DNA from: Ignavibacteriales bacterium
GTDB lineage: Bacteria; Bacteroidota; Ignavibacteria; Ignavibacteriales; Melioribacteraceae
Direction of reading: 5' to 3'
DNA: 64,000 nucleotides
NCBI GenBank assembly: GCA_020061355.1
Contig: JAGUYK010000037.1
Span: 62,001 to 126,000 of the forward strand
Position numbers and translations under genes: made by a program. Each line of letters opens with the position of its first letter. Within the stretch, counting starts at the first letter, position 1. The notes beneath the pieces are model-generated. The model was not told the origin of the DNA. It ran no database searches and saw only the letters and a list, made by a program, of their open reading frames with translations. Shown here in pieces: positions 47,439 through 56,773 of the stretch.

Positions 47439-47849
47439 TTATTTGTTGGTTAACGTCTTAACCGATTGTGTAATCAATTCTTCCAACACTTTCATATTAA
47501 TATCTTCCAGTTTATTTATGTACAGACATGCTTTACCTGTTTTGTGCTTGCCTAATTTTTTCATCAGGTCAGCATATTTTGAAAAACCTGACATAATATA
47601 AATGGTTAAATTCTGCTTCCTCGGCGAAAATCCGATAAGGCAGATATCGCCCTCTCTTCCGCTCTCGTATTTATAATGATATGAACCGAAACCGACAATA
47701 CTTGAGCCCCACATCTTAGGTTCGTACTTAGTGATTTTTTTCATCAGCTCAAGAATTACAAAGCTGTCTTCACGTTTTTGCTTGTCTGCAACGGAATTTA
47801 GAAATTTATTTACACTTGCTTCATTTACTTTTGTTTTTAACTCTGCCAT
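47439..47849 (-). CDS. DUF1801 protein
   Basis: 136 residues, cytosolic, with the DUF1801 plan: an N-terminal helix with DSFVILELMKKITKYEPKMW, the central strand SSIVGFGSYHYKYESGR, and a C-terminal YINKLEDINMKVLEELI. The fold is YdhG-like; no enzyme activity is established. AGGGTC lies eight bases before the ATG. It stands 13 bases after the DUF1697 gene in the same direction; these two families are often found together in Bacteroidota. Confidence 0.85.
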   Translation of the reverse strand: MAELKTKVNEASVNKFLNSVADKQKREDSFVILELMKKITKYEPKMWGSSIVGFGSYHYKYESGREGDICLIGFSPRKQNLTIYIMSGFSKYADLMKKLGKHKTGKACLYINKLEDINMKVLEELITQSVKTLTNK

Positions 47850-47862
47850 TGAAATGACCCTT

Positions 47863-48405
47863 TCAACGATTAATTAGTTCCGAGATTTTAAGTATTGTAT
47901 TCCAGTTTCTGGTTGTTGCTTGAATATTGAATTTCTTTTCAATAAAATTATTCGGGAATCCGAATTTTCCGTTAATCTCGCGTGTTATGCAGAAAACATC
48001 CTGCTTAGTTGTATGTAAAATTTCAACGTCTTTTTTTATTGAAAGGAGCGGAAGCTTTGGTTTCTGATTCAGCTCATTTCTAAGTAAACTTATATAAAAT
48101 TTTGCAGTAGGCGCATATTTGAATTTATTAAATGGATTCAATTTAACAATCCACTTCAATTGTTCAGCTGATCTCAAAGCAACTATTACATCATCGGTTA
48201 ATATCTTATGCAACTCTTTTTCGATCTCTTTAACCACGGATTTCGGATTAGTTTCATTCGATTCAAATAAAACATTTCCCGATTGAATATACGTCCTTAC
48301 ATTTTTGTACCCGAGTAATTCAAAGATCTTACTGAGCTGATCCATTTTAATAAGATTTTTCCCGCCGACGTTTATACCCCTGAGAAAGGCAATATATTCT
48401 ATCAT
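47863..48405 (-). CDS. DUF1697 protein
   Basis: 180 residues. The strong DUF1697 opening IEYIAFLRGINVGGKNLIKM and YIQSGNVLFES are both present. The family is thought to adopt a ferredoxin-like fold; its function is not known. It lies four bases after the exported MBL-fold gene, so it is in the same operon as its neighbours on both sides. Confidence 0.9.
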   Translation of the reverse strand: MIEYIAFLRGINVGGKNLIKMDQLSKIFELLGYKNVRTYIQSGNVLFESNETNPKSVVKEIEKELHKILTDDVIVALRSAEQLKWIVKLNPFNKFKYAPTAKFYISLLRNELNQKPKLPLLSIKKDVEILHTTKQDVFCITREINGKFGFPNNFIEKKFNIQATTRNWNTILKISELINR

Positions 48406-48409
48406 GCAG

Positions 48410-49141
48410 TTAATTCATCTTTCTTATTCTGATCTCGCATTCCTTATTATCTTTCAATAGCTCAATCAGCTCTTTTACGTTTGTATTTCCGAAGTGATAA
48501 GGATATAATATCTTTGGATGAAAAATGTTTACAGCATCTGCGACCATTTGCGGTGTCATAGTATATGGTAAGTTCATAGGTAAAAATGCAACGTCTATAT
48601 TCTTAAGTTCTTTCATCTCGGGCACGTTCTCAGTATCACCAGCGATGTAAATCTTTTTGTCTGCAAATGTTAACACATATCCGTTACCTTCTCCTTGGGG
48701 ATGAAAAGGCTGACCGTTGTCGCGTTTGTTAACTAGATTATATGCCGGGACTGTTTCTATGGTAATCCCTTTGTATTCAGCTCTAGCACCGTTATTAAGT
48801 ACTTCTGCCCCGGATGCTTTTTCAAGACTTAATTGGTTGCAGAATATCTTTGTCCCTTCCTTCTTGATAAGTCCAATAGTCGCAGGATCAAGGTGGTCTC
48901 CATGCTGGTGTGTTATCAGAATTAGATCTGCTTTAGAAAGTTTGGAGTAATCTGCATATCGCCCGACTGGATCTATGTGAAATATCAGGTTATTATACTC
49001 AAACATCAATGTGCCATGGCCAATAAATGTAATCTTCAAGTCACCGTTTTTAGTTTTAATAACGTCTTGTTCAAGACTTGATTGAGCGTGTGAAATTGTT
49101 AAGACAAAAAATAGCAAAATTGTTGTGAGTATCTTTTTCAT
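48410..49141 (-). CDS. Exported MBL-fold metal-dependent hydrolase (UlaG-like)
   Basis: 243 residues. Signal peptide (1-19, ending TISHAQ). The metallo-beta-lactamase signature is HQHGDHLD (His78, His80, Asp82, His83), followed by AGDTENVPE and a final His (YPYHFGNT). These bind two metals. The UlaG-like subgroup includes lactonases and phosphodiesterases; the substrate here is unknown. The DUF362 gene is 21 bases upstream. Confidence 0.88.
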   Translation of the reverse strand: MKKILTTILLFFVLTISHAQSSLEQDVIKTKNGDLKITFIGHGTLMFEYNNLIFHIDPVGRYADYSKLSKADLILITHQHGDHLDPATIGLIKKEGTKIFCNQLSLEKASGAEVLNNGARAEYKGITIETVPAYNLVNKRDNGQPFHPQGEGNGYVLTFADKKIYIAGDTENVPEMKELKNIDVAFLPMNLPYTMTPQMVADAVNIFHPKILYPYHFGNTNVKELIELLKDNKECEIRIRKMN

Positions 49142-49162
49142 TTTATCGCCTCGCTTTTATTA

Positions 49163-50227
49163 TTATCCATTTATTTCCATCAGGTCAATTTCATTAATAT
49201 CGTTTGTACCGAGTCCAATTTCACTTGAAAGTCTAATATGTTTTGCAACATTTTGTGAAATAGGAGACATTCCTTCCAGCTTACGTTTTTCGTTTATAAT
49301 ATTCAGCATAACGGTATCAATTGCAACGGGATCTGTTCCCACCAGAATTCCACCGTAGTTCCACATAAACTTTCTATCCCACCTTGGACCGCCGTTAAAC
49401 ACGCATGATAGTGCATTTGTAATAATTAATTTCTGCTTCTCACGAATTATTGGAATTGTATTAACTTCCGGTATTCCGGGTTGAGTGCAGTTATTGCTAT
49501 GAAACTCACGAGCGTTATTAATTGATCCGTAATGATTTTTCAACGCACCTGTAAATCCCGCTGTACCATGATCTTTAATAAGTGGAATGTTTATAATTGA
49601 TGAACACATATCGGTAAGAATTTTTGCTAAACGTGTTTTCTTTTCACCAACCTGAAATTCTTCGTCAGTGTAACCAATACCGCCATCGCCGCGCCTTGTT
49701 TCAACGCAACCTAACACTCTTGTATTACCATTCTCTTTCTGAATTTTATAACCGGCACTTACAAGTTCCTCTTCGCTTCTATCCCAGATTATAAAACGTT
49801 CATTTGAAATACCGGCTTTGTTAAAACTCTCAATTATCGATTTAGTGAATGCCTCAAAATGATTTGTTAATGTAGTATTTGAAATTGAATTTAATCCGAG
49901 TGTGTTTACTTTTAAGCCGATTATTTTATCTGTGGAGAAATTGTTTTTCCAGAAATTAGCGGCGGATTTTTCTCCGCTATATTTTATTATAGCTTTCTCA
50001 AGCATTTCAGTTAGAAGGGGGGTGTTTACAATCCCTTCCTGATTAATTACATCCGGATTTTTAATCAAAACAATTCTGCTTCTGATACGGTTTGATTTTT
50101 CCACTATTAGGTGTTTGATGTTTAACGGCACTGAACCAAGAAATGATAGTCCGGCAGCACTTAATGATGTTGCTTTAATAAAATCCCGGCGGGTAATACC
50201 GGACTTATTTTTAGAGTTATTTTTCAT
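49163..50227 (-). CDS. Tat-exported DUF362 protein
   Basis: 354 residues. The N-terminus has a Tat signal (TRRDFIKATSLSAAGLSFLG), so the protein is exported folded. The body matches DUF362 (IGLKVNTLG, IINIPLIKDHGTAGFTGALKNHYG, VAIDTVMLNII). DUF362 proteins often carry iron-sulfur clusters, but I see no CxxCxxC ferredoxin motif here, so the Tat signal may reflect another cofactor. The role is unknown. It is the first gene of the minus-strand run that ends at 47439. Confidence 0.87.
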   Translation of the reverse strand: MKNNSKNKSGITRRDFIKATSLSAAGLSFLGSVPLNIKHLIVEKSNRIRSRIVLIKNPDVINQEGIVNTPLLTEMLEKAIIKYSGEKSAANFWKNNFSTDKIIGLKVNTLGLNSISNTTLTNHFEAFTKSIIESFNKAGISNERFIIWDRSEEELVSAGYKIQKENGNTRVLGCVETRRGDGGIGYTDEEFQVGEKKTRLAKILTDMCSSIINIPLIKDHGTAGFTGALKNHYGSINNAREFHSNNCTQPGIPEVNTIPIIREKQKLIITNALSCVFNGGPRWDRKFMWNYGGILVGTDPVAIDTVMLNIINEKRKLEGMSPISQNVAKHIRLSSEIGLGTNDINEIDLMEING

Positions 50228-50469
50228 AGATCATCCATTATTGATTACAGTTTATCTTTAGTAATTCTTTTATTTGACAAAAGAGAAGAATGAGAGCACT
50301 TACCATTATCAAACTCTTTTTAATTGTTCCTACACCGGCTTTTTTGTTGTGAATATAAATTAATTTGTTCTAAAATAATAGATTAACCGTGGTTTAATTC
50401 GGCAATTTATTACTTACTAATAGCACAAAGATTTCAACGGACCTGTTTTGATCAGTTCTATCTGTTTAA

Positions 50470-50489
50470 CCTGTCTGCCGATAGGCAGG
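50470..50489. repeat. Dispersed palindromic repeat, copy 1
   Basis: CCTGTCTGCCGATAGGCAGG, an imperfect palindrome 15 bases after the stop of the DHFR-like gene on that gene's 3' side. It shares 16 of 20 positions with 60495-60514. It may act as a transcript end or be a mobile REP-like unit. Confidence 0.6.
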
Positions 50490-50504
50490 TCTGTGTGCCA
50501 TTCC

Positions 50505-51038
50505 TTAATTTCTAATTCTTTTATAATGGCTCTGTACCAGTCCACCGCTGAAAATATTTGTATTGACATGCTCAAATTTTAATTCTATCCCGGTATCACT
50601 GAACATGGGAATCCCATTACCAAGCAGAACCGGAATTTTTGTAATTATCATTTCATCAATTAAGTCTTTCTTAAGGAAACTCTGAATTGTTTTTCCTCCG
50701 TCTATGTAAAGGTTTATTAAATTTCTTGAATTGATCGATTTCATAATTGATTCCAAACTCCCGTTAACAATCTCAACCTTATCTTTCAGTTTCTTATCAA
50801 CCGATTTCAGCGAGCTGCTAATTACAAATACGGATTTGTCATAAGGCCACGATCCAAATGTCAGCACTTTCTCAAATGTAGTTCTTCCCATCAGGATTGC
50901 ATCAATATTTTTTATAAAATCATTGTAGCCGTAATCCGAATTATCCGGATTCGGAATTTCTGAAAGCCAGTCGATGCTTCCATCCGACTTTGCAATGTAG
51001 CCATCCAGACTTGTTGCAATAAAAACAAAGTTCGGCAT
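50505..51038 (-). CDS. Dihydrofolate reductase-like / RibD C-terminal domain protein
   Basis: 177 residues. The RibD_C/DHFR-like fold is shown by VFIATSLDGYIAKSDGSIDW, ILMGRTTFEKVL and LYIDGGKTIQSFL. This group of NADPH-binding reductases includes YwjB and YyaP; the substrate is seldom known and differs from true folate reductases. It is 14 bases downstream of the methyltransferase gene in the same direction. Confidence 0.88.
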   Translation of the reverse strand: MPNFVFIATSLDGYIAKSDGSIDWLSEIPNPDNSDYGYNDFIKNIDAILMGRTTFEKVLTFGSWPYDKSVFVISSSLKSVDKKLKDKVEIVNGSLESIMKSINSRNLINLYIDGGKTIQSFLKKDLIDEMIITKIPVLLGNGIPMFSDTGIELKFEHVNTNIFSGGLVQSHYKRIRN

Positions 51039-51052
51039 AAGTAAACAGTTCC

Positions 51053-51649
51053 TTATTTAACTTTTCTAAAATTAAGAGTGAATCCTCTTGAAGTGCTATA
51101 GGTTTCTTCAAAGGTAAATCCTGCTTTACTTGCCAAACTGGAAAGTTCTTCCTGAGTGAGCAGGTCAGGATCACCATTCATTTCTGTAATCGACAGAAGT
51201 CCATTTACTTTCAATACTCTACTGATTGAAAACATACACTCTTCAGGATTCGATACTTCTCCCAGTACAGTTACAAGAAAAACAACATCAAATTTCGAAG
51301 TGATAAACGGTAATGAAGTGGCATCGCCGTTTATCGGGAAAGCATTAATTATTTCTTTACTTCTTATTTTTGTTTGAGCTTTTAACAGCATTTCTTTCTG
51401 TATATCGAACATTATCAAACGACCTAGTGGAATTCTATTTGCGATTTCAGTACTGAAATATCCCGGTCCACAGCCGATTTCAAGAACAACAGAATTTGAT
51501 TTTAGATGAAGATTATCTGCCAGTATCTCTGTTTTTATTATTAAGCGTCTTATGGGATTATCCAATAAAAAAGCCAGTTCATTCGGATAAACACCTTTAC
51601 CCGAAAATCTTCTGAAAATATCTTTCCATTTTTCAATAAATGAATCCAT
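51053..51649 (-). CDS. Class I SAM-dependent methyltransferase
   Basis: 198 residues. The SAM-binding motif VLEIGCGPGYFSTEIA is at about 54-69, with the acidic strand LIMFDIQKEML and a motif IV-like FDVVFLVTVLGEV. The fold belongs to the broad Methyltransf_11/25 group. The substrate is unknown. The gene is one base after the preceding DUF1801 gene and 14 bases before the DHFR-like gene, so the three are cotranscribed. Confidence 0.87.
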   Translation of the reverse strand: MDSFIEKWKDIFRRFSGKGVYPNELAFLLDNPIRRLIIKTEILADNLHLKSNSVVLEIGCGPGYFSTEIANRIPLGRLIMFDIQKEMLLKAQTKIRSKEIINAFPINGDATSLPFITSKFDVVFLVTVLGEVSNPEECMFSISRVLKVNGLLSITEMNGDPDLLTQEELSSLASKAGFTFEETYSTSRGFTLNFRKVK

Positions 51650-51650
51650 A

Positions 51651-52028
51651 TTACTTTTTTCTAATTGAATTTAATCGGTTCTCCTTAACACGGAACTTTA
51701 CAATTTTAGTTATCAAACCGAGCGGGAGTTTTTTATTATAAGGGAATTGAATTGCACCTTTAGAAACATTGTATTCAGATAATTCTTTTTTAAATGCTTT
51801 TATTGCCGAAGGAGCCGGGTAGAAGCCGATATGGTTTTTAAAAGCACCGAAGTGAACAAGATTTCCGTTAAGTGTAAAAGTAGGTATTGAATATTTTATT
51901 GTTTCTCCGGCTTCAGGTGCAGCTTTGCGGATTGTATTTCTTATACTCTTTAGAAATAATTGAATCTCCTCAGAATAGCAATCAATATATTCATCAATGC
52001 TTTCGGGATTTATTCTGCCATGGATCAT
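51651..52028 (-). CDS. DUF1801 (YdhG-like) protein
   Basis: 125 residues. Features of the YdhG/DUF1801 group are EEIQLFLKSIRNTIRKAAPE, ETIKYSIPTFTLNGNLVHFGAF and KNHIGFYPAPSAI. B. subtilis relatives have been called iron chaperones, but the role is not settled. It is the first gene of a three-gene operon. It differs in subgroup from the DUF1801 protein at 47439. Confidence 0.87.
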   Translation of the reverse strand: MIHGRINPESIDEYIDCYSEEIQLFLKSIRNTIRKAAPEAGETIKYSIPTFTLNGNLVHFGAFKNHIGFYPAPSAIKAFKKELSEYNVSKGAIQFPYNKKLPLGLITKIVKFRVKENRLNSIRKK

Positions 52029-52160
52029 TAATTATTCCTTTCTCAAATGTCATGATAATTTTTTGGACCTATTAAATATGGAAAAGGATCCAATTGTTTT
52101 CAAAATCAAGATAAAAAAAGATGAGTAGAAATTCATTTACTGGTAAATATTTTTCTCTTT

Positions 52161-53351
52161 TCACCGACGAATGGTTTTTTCGCATTCTTCAGCAAGATAG
52201 AGAATCCGATCGAAGTCCGCATCGGGTGGAGTCGTATCTGCTATACTAAGTATCAAATGATCGTAAGGTTTGCAGGAATCGATAACATTTCTGACAAACT
52301 CCTTAAAATCTTTGAATGAGTAGCAATCCTTAAGCATGATATTGGAAGGGATGCCACCCCAGATAGTTGTCCGCTTGCCGAAGAAATCCCGGTATTCCTG
52401 CAATGATAATTTTGTCATTGGAGCGGGACAAACGGAATCTGCAATATCGAACCTACAATTTTCATAAGAAGGGAGAAGTCCCTCGTTTTCACCGTCGGTG
52501 TGTGTGAGTAGAAATTTTCCTGCTGAATGAATTTTAATGTATGCTTTGTTCAGCCATGGTGCAATATATTCATCGAAGAACGGGGGCCATGTGATCGTCT
52601 CGTCGTAATTTGCACCGAATAATACTACCCCGGCATTCGTAAGAAGGACACTCTCAATTATCTGATTGTATAAACCTGTAAGTGGTTCAATGCAGCAATC
52701 AAACAATAAGGGATCGTCGTATAGATCAAGACAGAAATCCTCGTACTTAACCAGGTCGCGCATTATATGCTGCATCGGTCCGCATGCTAATGATGTGAAT
52801 GCAACTGCTATTCCAGCATTTCCAATTCGTTCATTATATTTCTTATAATTATCGGGAGTTGGTTGAATCCTTACATTCGAAAGGATCTCTGCAAGTGCTG
52901 TATAATCTTTTTTGCTTTTTACTGCGTGCTCAATCACTTCCGGAATTGAATTACCCGAGTTGAATAATTCTTCTCCATAACTGCAGCGTGTTGTTAGATC
53001 ACCATGCCCGGTGTGATAAATAACTTTGAGTTCATCATCCGATTGCGTTACATCAAAATCGACTGAACTGAAATCAACGGAGTATGGGAAATCGGGATTG
53101 TTATAGAAACCGAGCGCACGGTGATAAATTGATTCGACAGGTGCTGAGTGTATAAAATCCGGTACAACCGAATGAAATCCAAGACCTAACTTCGATGCAA
53201 CCTCACTGAGCGATAGGTTCTCATATCCTTCAGGTAAAGTATTGTGAGCCGTGTTATAATTGTACCAGATGTCGAGACGTGGTACGAACAACAAGCCGGA
53301 AGTTTCCTCACCCCGTATAACCGATAGCATTTTATTTTTAAAATGATTCAT
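52161..53351 (-). CDS. Uroporphyrinogen decarboxylase family protein (methyltransferase-type)
   Basis: 396 residues in the URO-D superfamily but not HemE. Supporting segments are SLACGPMQHIMRDLVKYED, VVLFGANYDETITWPPFFDEY, HTDGENEGLLPSYENCRFDI and RTTIWGGIPSNIML. The last part resembles the MtaA/CmuA-like corrinoid methyltransferase branch with a His-x-Cys type zinc site; I see His and Cys residues in suitable places but cannot assign the ligands. The substrate is unknown. Its start overlaps the small membrane-protein gene by four bases. Confidence 0.83.
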   Translation of the reverse strand: MNHFKNKMLSVIRGEETSGLLFVPRLDIWYNYNTAHNTLPEGYENLSLSEVASKLGLGFHSVVPDFIHSAPVESIYHRALGFYNNPDFPYSVDFSSVDFDVTQSDDELKVIYHTGHGDLTTRCSYGEELFNSGNSIPEVIEHAVKSKKDYTALAEILSNVRIQPTPDNYKKYNERIGNAGIAVAFTSLACGPMQHIMRDLVKYEDFCLDLYDDPLLFDCCIEPLTGLYNQIIESVLLTNAGVVLFGANYDETITWPPFFDEYIAPWLNKAYIKIHSAGKFLLTHTDGENEGLLPSYENCRFDIADSVCPAPMTKLSLQEYRDFFGKRTTIWGGIPSNIMLKDCYSFKDFKEFVRNVIDSCKPYDHLILSIADTTPPDADFDRILYLAEECEKTIRR

Positions 53352-53671
53352 ACAATCAAATTATAAATGTATATCAAAAGAATAACTGATAGTATTACAC
53401 TGAAAATTTCTTTGTTATACTTTGCAATTGAATAGGGGAGATATATATCAAAGTTGGGTGAATCTTCAGGGGTATATTTTCTGGCGATATTTGTTAAAGG
53501 ACACCGCCAGGAATTTATTAGAATCACTACTGATTCCGAGACAATTAGAAACAGGGAAATATAGAATAGCAAATCAAATGTCATTGTAATTACCGAATAA
53601 CCGATGTAAAATGTTGCGCCTGTCATTATAATCCAGATAACAGTGTGAAGTGATTTGATGAAAATGATCAT
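53348..53671 (-). CDS. Small membrane protein of unknown function
   Basis: 107 residues with three helices: FIKSLHTVIWIIMTGATFYIG, LLFYISLFLIVSESVVILI and the C-terminal FSVILSVILLIYIYNLIV. The polar loop WRCPLTNIARKYTPED holds one Cys and one Arg-rich turn. This pattern resembles DUF2784-like or similar small membrane families, a weak match. It overlaps the URO-D gene by four bases. Confidence 0.7.
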   Translation of the reverse strand: MIIFIKSLHTVIWIIMTGATFYIGYSVITMTFDLLFYISLFLIVSESVVILINSWRCPLTNIARKYTPEDSPNFDIYLPYSIAKYNKEIFSVILSVILLIYIYNLIV

Positions 53672-53689
53672 CCTTAAATTTCCATTAAG

Positions 53690-55108
53690 TTATTTAGTAT
53701 CAATTAAAATCCAGGTAAGATCGTCCTGCTGTTCAGTTTCAGATGACTGCCAGAGTTTTAATTCTTTAAGAAGATAATTATTCAGCTCATCTGAAGTCAT
53801 ATTTTTATTCTCACGAAACACTTCGCTCAAACGCCGGTCTCCAAAAGCTTCGCCTTCAGAATTTTCAGTTTCTATTAATCCATCTGTGTAGAGTAAGAAT
53901 CTATCATTTTTTTTGAAGCTTAACTCGCGAACAGGATAATCGGAATCCTTAAGAATCCCTAAAAGTATTCCATTACTTTTAATTAATTCAATTTCTTCTG
54001 TCTCAGAATTCCAATATAAAATGGGAGGATGCCCTGCTGCTGAATAAAGTGCAGTCATCTTTTCTGTATCGAGGTATAAATAAGATGCTGTGACAAACTG
54101 GTCGTGAAGCTGGTTGCAAAGGATGTTTCCTAACATTCGCAATACTTCTCCGGGATTGTTAGCATAAGCCGATACTGACTGCATTGCGACTTTAATCATT
54201 GATGCAATTAATGCAGCCGGTACACCATGACCCGAGACATCGGCAATCAGAAAACCGGTGCGATGTTTATCAATTTCAAAAAAGTCATAGAAGTCGCCCG
54301 CTACTGCGGTCATAGGATAATATGAAGCGGCAATCGAAAGATTTTCAAGTGAAGGTACTCCGTCCGGAAGAATTGAGTTTTGTATCTGACGGGCTGTATC
54401 CATTTCATTTTCAATTTCTATTAAACGACGCTCATTTGTAAAAATCATTTTTAGAGCTACATATGCAAGTGAGAATATTAGTCCCGCAAATCCAAGCCAG
54501 CCGAGAATCGGCCAGGTACTGTAACCAAAGAATCCTGATAAGTTACTATATAAAGCTTCGGAAGTAAAAATAATTATACCAACTGCGAGTACACCTCGAT
54601 TAGGAAGGAGAAAATGTTTTTCTGAAAATTTTTTATTAGAGATAGTTATAATGAACATTATTAATGTCATTGCAGTTATAAGATTATTATAAAGCATCAG
54701 TGCATTTGAATCACCACTTGTTACAAATAAGATTATTCCCGCAATAGCAATAAATAGACTGATGTAAACCATAATCTTTAAATAGAGCCGAACAATACCA
54801 CCTGTCAGTTCAAACCATGTAAGCAAGGCAAAGACTAGAATTAAATAACTGATAGCTACTCTTAAGAATGTTATATACTGCTGAAAGTATTGCGGGATTA
54901 ATAATTTAATAGCAGGGGGACCTAATAACAGCCGGATTCCGTAAGCACCGCTCCAGATTGCTAACCAGATCAGGATCTGAAATCCTTTACCACGACGTAT
55001 TAATGCAATTCCAGCTGAGATTAGTCCGACCAGCAAAAAAATTGTACCAAAAATTATTTCGCCGACCTGATTACTCAATTGCCCGATATTTTGTAATTCA
55101 TTCTGCAT
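53690..55108 (-). CDS. Membrane-bound SpoIIE/RsbU-type serine phosphatase
   Basis: 472 residues. Seven or so membrane helices (about 14-225) lead through a helical linker (ENEMDTARQIQNSILPDGVP) to a PPM/SpoIIE phosphatase domain (about 260-470). The domain keeps the metal Asp residues: AVAGDFYDFF, FLIADVSGHGVPAAL, LLYTDGLIE and DDLTWILI. Such proteins dephosphorylate anti-anti-sigma factors in partner-switching stress responses. No partner kinase or antagonist gene is next to it. The membrane part would sense the signal. Confidence 0.9.
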   Translation of the reverse strand: MQNELQNIGQLSNQVGEIIFGTIFLLVGLISAGIALIRRGKGFQILIWLAIWSGAYGIRLLLGPPAIKLLIPQYFQQYITFLRVAISYLILVFALLTWFELTGGIVRLYLKIMVYISLFIAIAGIILFVTSGDSNALMLYNNLITAMTLIMFIITISNKKFSEKHFLLPNRGVLAVGIIIFTSEALYSNLSGFFGYSTWPILGWLGFAGLIFSLAYVALKMIFTNERRLIEIENEMDTARQIQNSILPDGVPSLENLSIAASYYPMTAVAGDFYDFFEIDKHRTGFLIADVSGHGVPAALIASMIKVAMQSVSAYANNPGEVLRMLGNILCNQLHDQFVTASYLYLDTEKMTALYSAAGHPPILYWNSETEEIELIKSNGILLGILKDSDYPVRELSFKKNDRFLLYTDGLIETENSEGEAFGDRRLSEVFRENKNMTSDELNNYLLKELKLWQSSETEQQDDLTWILIDTK

Positions 55109-55187
55109 CTAATTGCTTCCCGATAATCAACCGGGCTATCTTAAAATTTTTCTTGGTCAATTTAATCAGGCTCGACCGGTAAATGAA

Positions 55188-56552
55188 TTATTTTAACAAT
55201 ACAAGCTTTCTGGTCCTGGAATTATTACCTACCTGTAAACGATAGACATAAACACCGCTTGTCAAATTCGAAGCGTCAAACGTGACCTCGTAAATTCCAG
55301 GTGATTTTGTTTCGTTTACTAAAACAGCAACCTCGCGACCGATGGCATCAAATACCCTTAGACTTACAAAGTCCGAACCTGTAATCTGATATTTTATTGA
55401 AGTGACCGGATTAAATGGATTCGGGTAGTTCTGATATAATTCAAAATTATCAGAGATGGAATTGTATTCCGCAAAATCGACCGATACCGGACTATCCTTT
55501 GGATAAAAAGTATAAGCAACTCCGCCTTTGATGAACCATGATTGGGATAAAAGAGATTTATCAAAAATGTGTGAATAACCATTTGATTTGGCAGGATCAT
55601 GAACAATCGGATTTCCGTCATTCGTAAATCCTGCAAGCATAATAAGGTGACCATTCGGATAAAGCGGAGAGCCTACGGATATTCCGATCCTACCGCCGTT
55701 CTCTAAAACTTTTCTTGCTTCGCTCCATGTTCGGTACCTCGTTACAGCGCCGTCAAGACCAAACTCCGATCCGTTTTGTACTACTCTTGGCCAGATACCG
55801 AACATCTTGTAGTACGGATCATAAGTTGAAAGAGCGAACTGATATGGATCAACATTAATGCTGTAGCTCCTTAAGATCATCGAGACTGTTGTTGGGGAGC
55901 AGATATCGCCGCCGATTTGAGAATCGACTGAATACTGGTGAATAAAACTTGTCGGAATAAAAAAGGCTGCAGGATTGTCGGCAACAATCTGACTGATGTT
56001 CACATTGCTTGTTGTGCGAGAATCGCTTACAAATAAACTTAGCTTGTGAATTGAAGGTGATGTATCGGTAAGATTGTTTCGCGTGATAATTACTTTATAC
56101 TGCCACTTACTTACATAAGTATAAATACTTGCCCAGTCATAATTGATTTTTCCGCCGCTGTAGCTTGTTGTACCGTAGTCTGACCAGATATTAGTTTTCC
56201 AGTAGCCGACTGTAAGCCATGGTGACCAGCTGTTTAAGTATGGGAAACGGATCTGAACTTTGAAACTTCCTCCGCTTGTAGGTGCCGTACCGTTCCATGA
56301 AGGCAATCCCTGGTTGAATGGTTGCTGGGATGATTGCTCGCTAAGAATAAAATACCCATTAAGAGAATTCTCCTGAAGCACTATCGATTTACCGTCTTCG
56401 CTTATTTTAATTCCTTCACTCGATTCAATTTTAGCTTTTATTGAATCGATACGTAGGACGTAATGCTGATCCGGATATACCTGGGCTCTTAATACTGAAG
56501 CGGTTATAATTATTGTGAGTAGGGAGATATATAATGTGAAACGTTTATTCAA
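55188..56552 (-). CDS. T9SS-sorted C39-like cysteine peptidase
   Basis: 454 residues. Signal peptide (1-23), beta-sandwich region (about 60-190), then a papain-like C39_2 domain (about 200-345) with nucleophile Cys218 (GDICSPTTVSM), His302 (PNGHLIMLAGF) and Asp319 (IVHDPA). Residues from about 370 form a type A T9SS sorting domain (QNYPNPFNPVTSIKY to RKLVLLK). It should act at the cell surface on peptides or peptidoglycan-linked chains. The target is unknown. Confidence 0.88.
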   Translation of the reverse strand: MNKRFTLYISLLTIIITASVLRAQVYPDQHYVLRIDSIKAKIESSEGIKISEDGKSIVLQENSLNGYFILSEQSSQQPFNQGLPSWNGTAPTSGGSFKVQIRFPYLNSWSPWLTVGYWKTNIWSDYGTTSYSGGKINYDWASIYTYVSKWQYKVIITRNNLTDTSPSIHKLSLFVSDSRTTSNVNISQIVADNPAAFFIPTSFIHQYSVDSQIGGDICSPTTVSMILRSYSINVDPYQFALSTYDPYYKMFGIWPRVVQNGSEFGLDGAVTRYRTWSEARKVLENGGRIGISVGSPLYPNGHLIMLAGFTNDGNPIVHDPAKSNGYSHIFDKSLLSQSWFIKGGVAYTFYPKDSPVSVDFAEYNSISDNFELYQNYPNPFNPVTSIKYQITGSDFVSLRVFDAIGREVAVLVNETKSPGIYEVTFDASNLTSGVYVYRLQVGNNSRTRKLVLLK

Positions 56553-56773
56553 ACTGATTCTTTGCTTTTTGTTATCAATGTTTTGTTTTACGGTTAAAAA
56601 GATATGAAATATTTTCTGGAATTAAAAAAGTACGGCTCGTTAATTCTTAGTATGAGGTTTTAATTTTACAAAAGCCGCGAATGAATCAATCATTTGAGCT
56701 TTTAGGCCAAATTTTTACTAATAAAAATAATTCTCTAACTATATTTACACTATGAAAAAAAGCGGGAAAAGAA

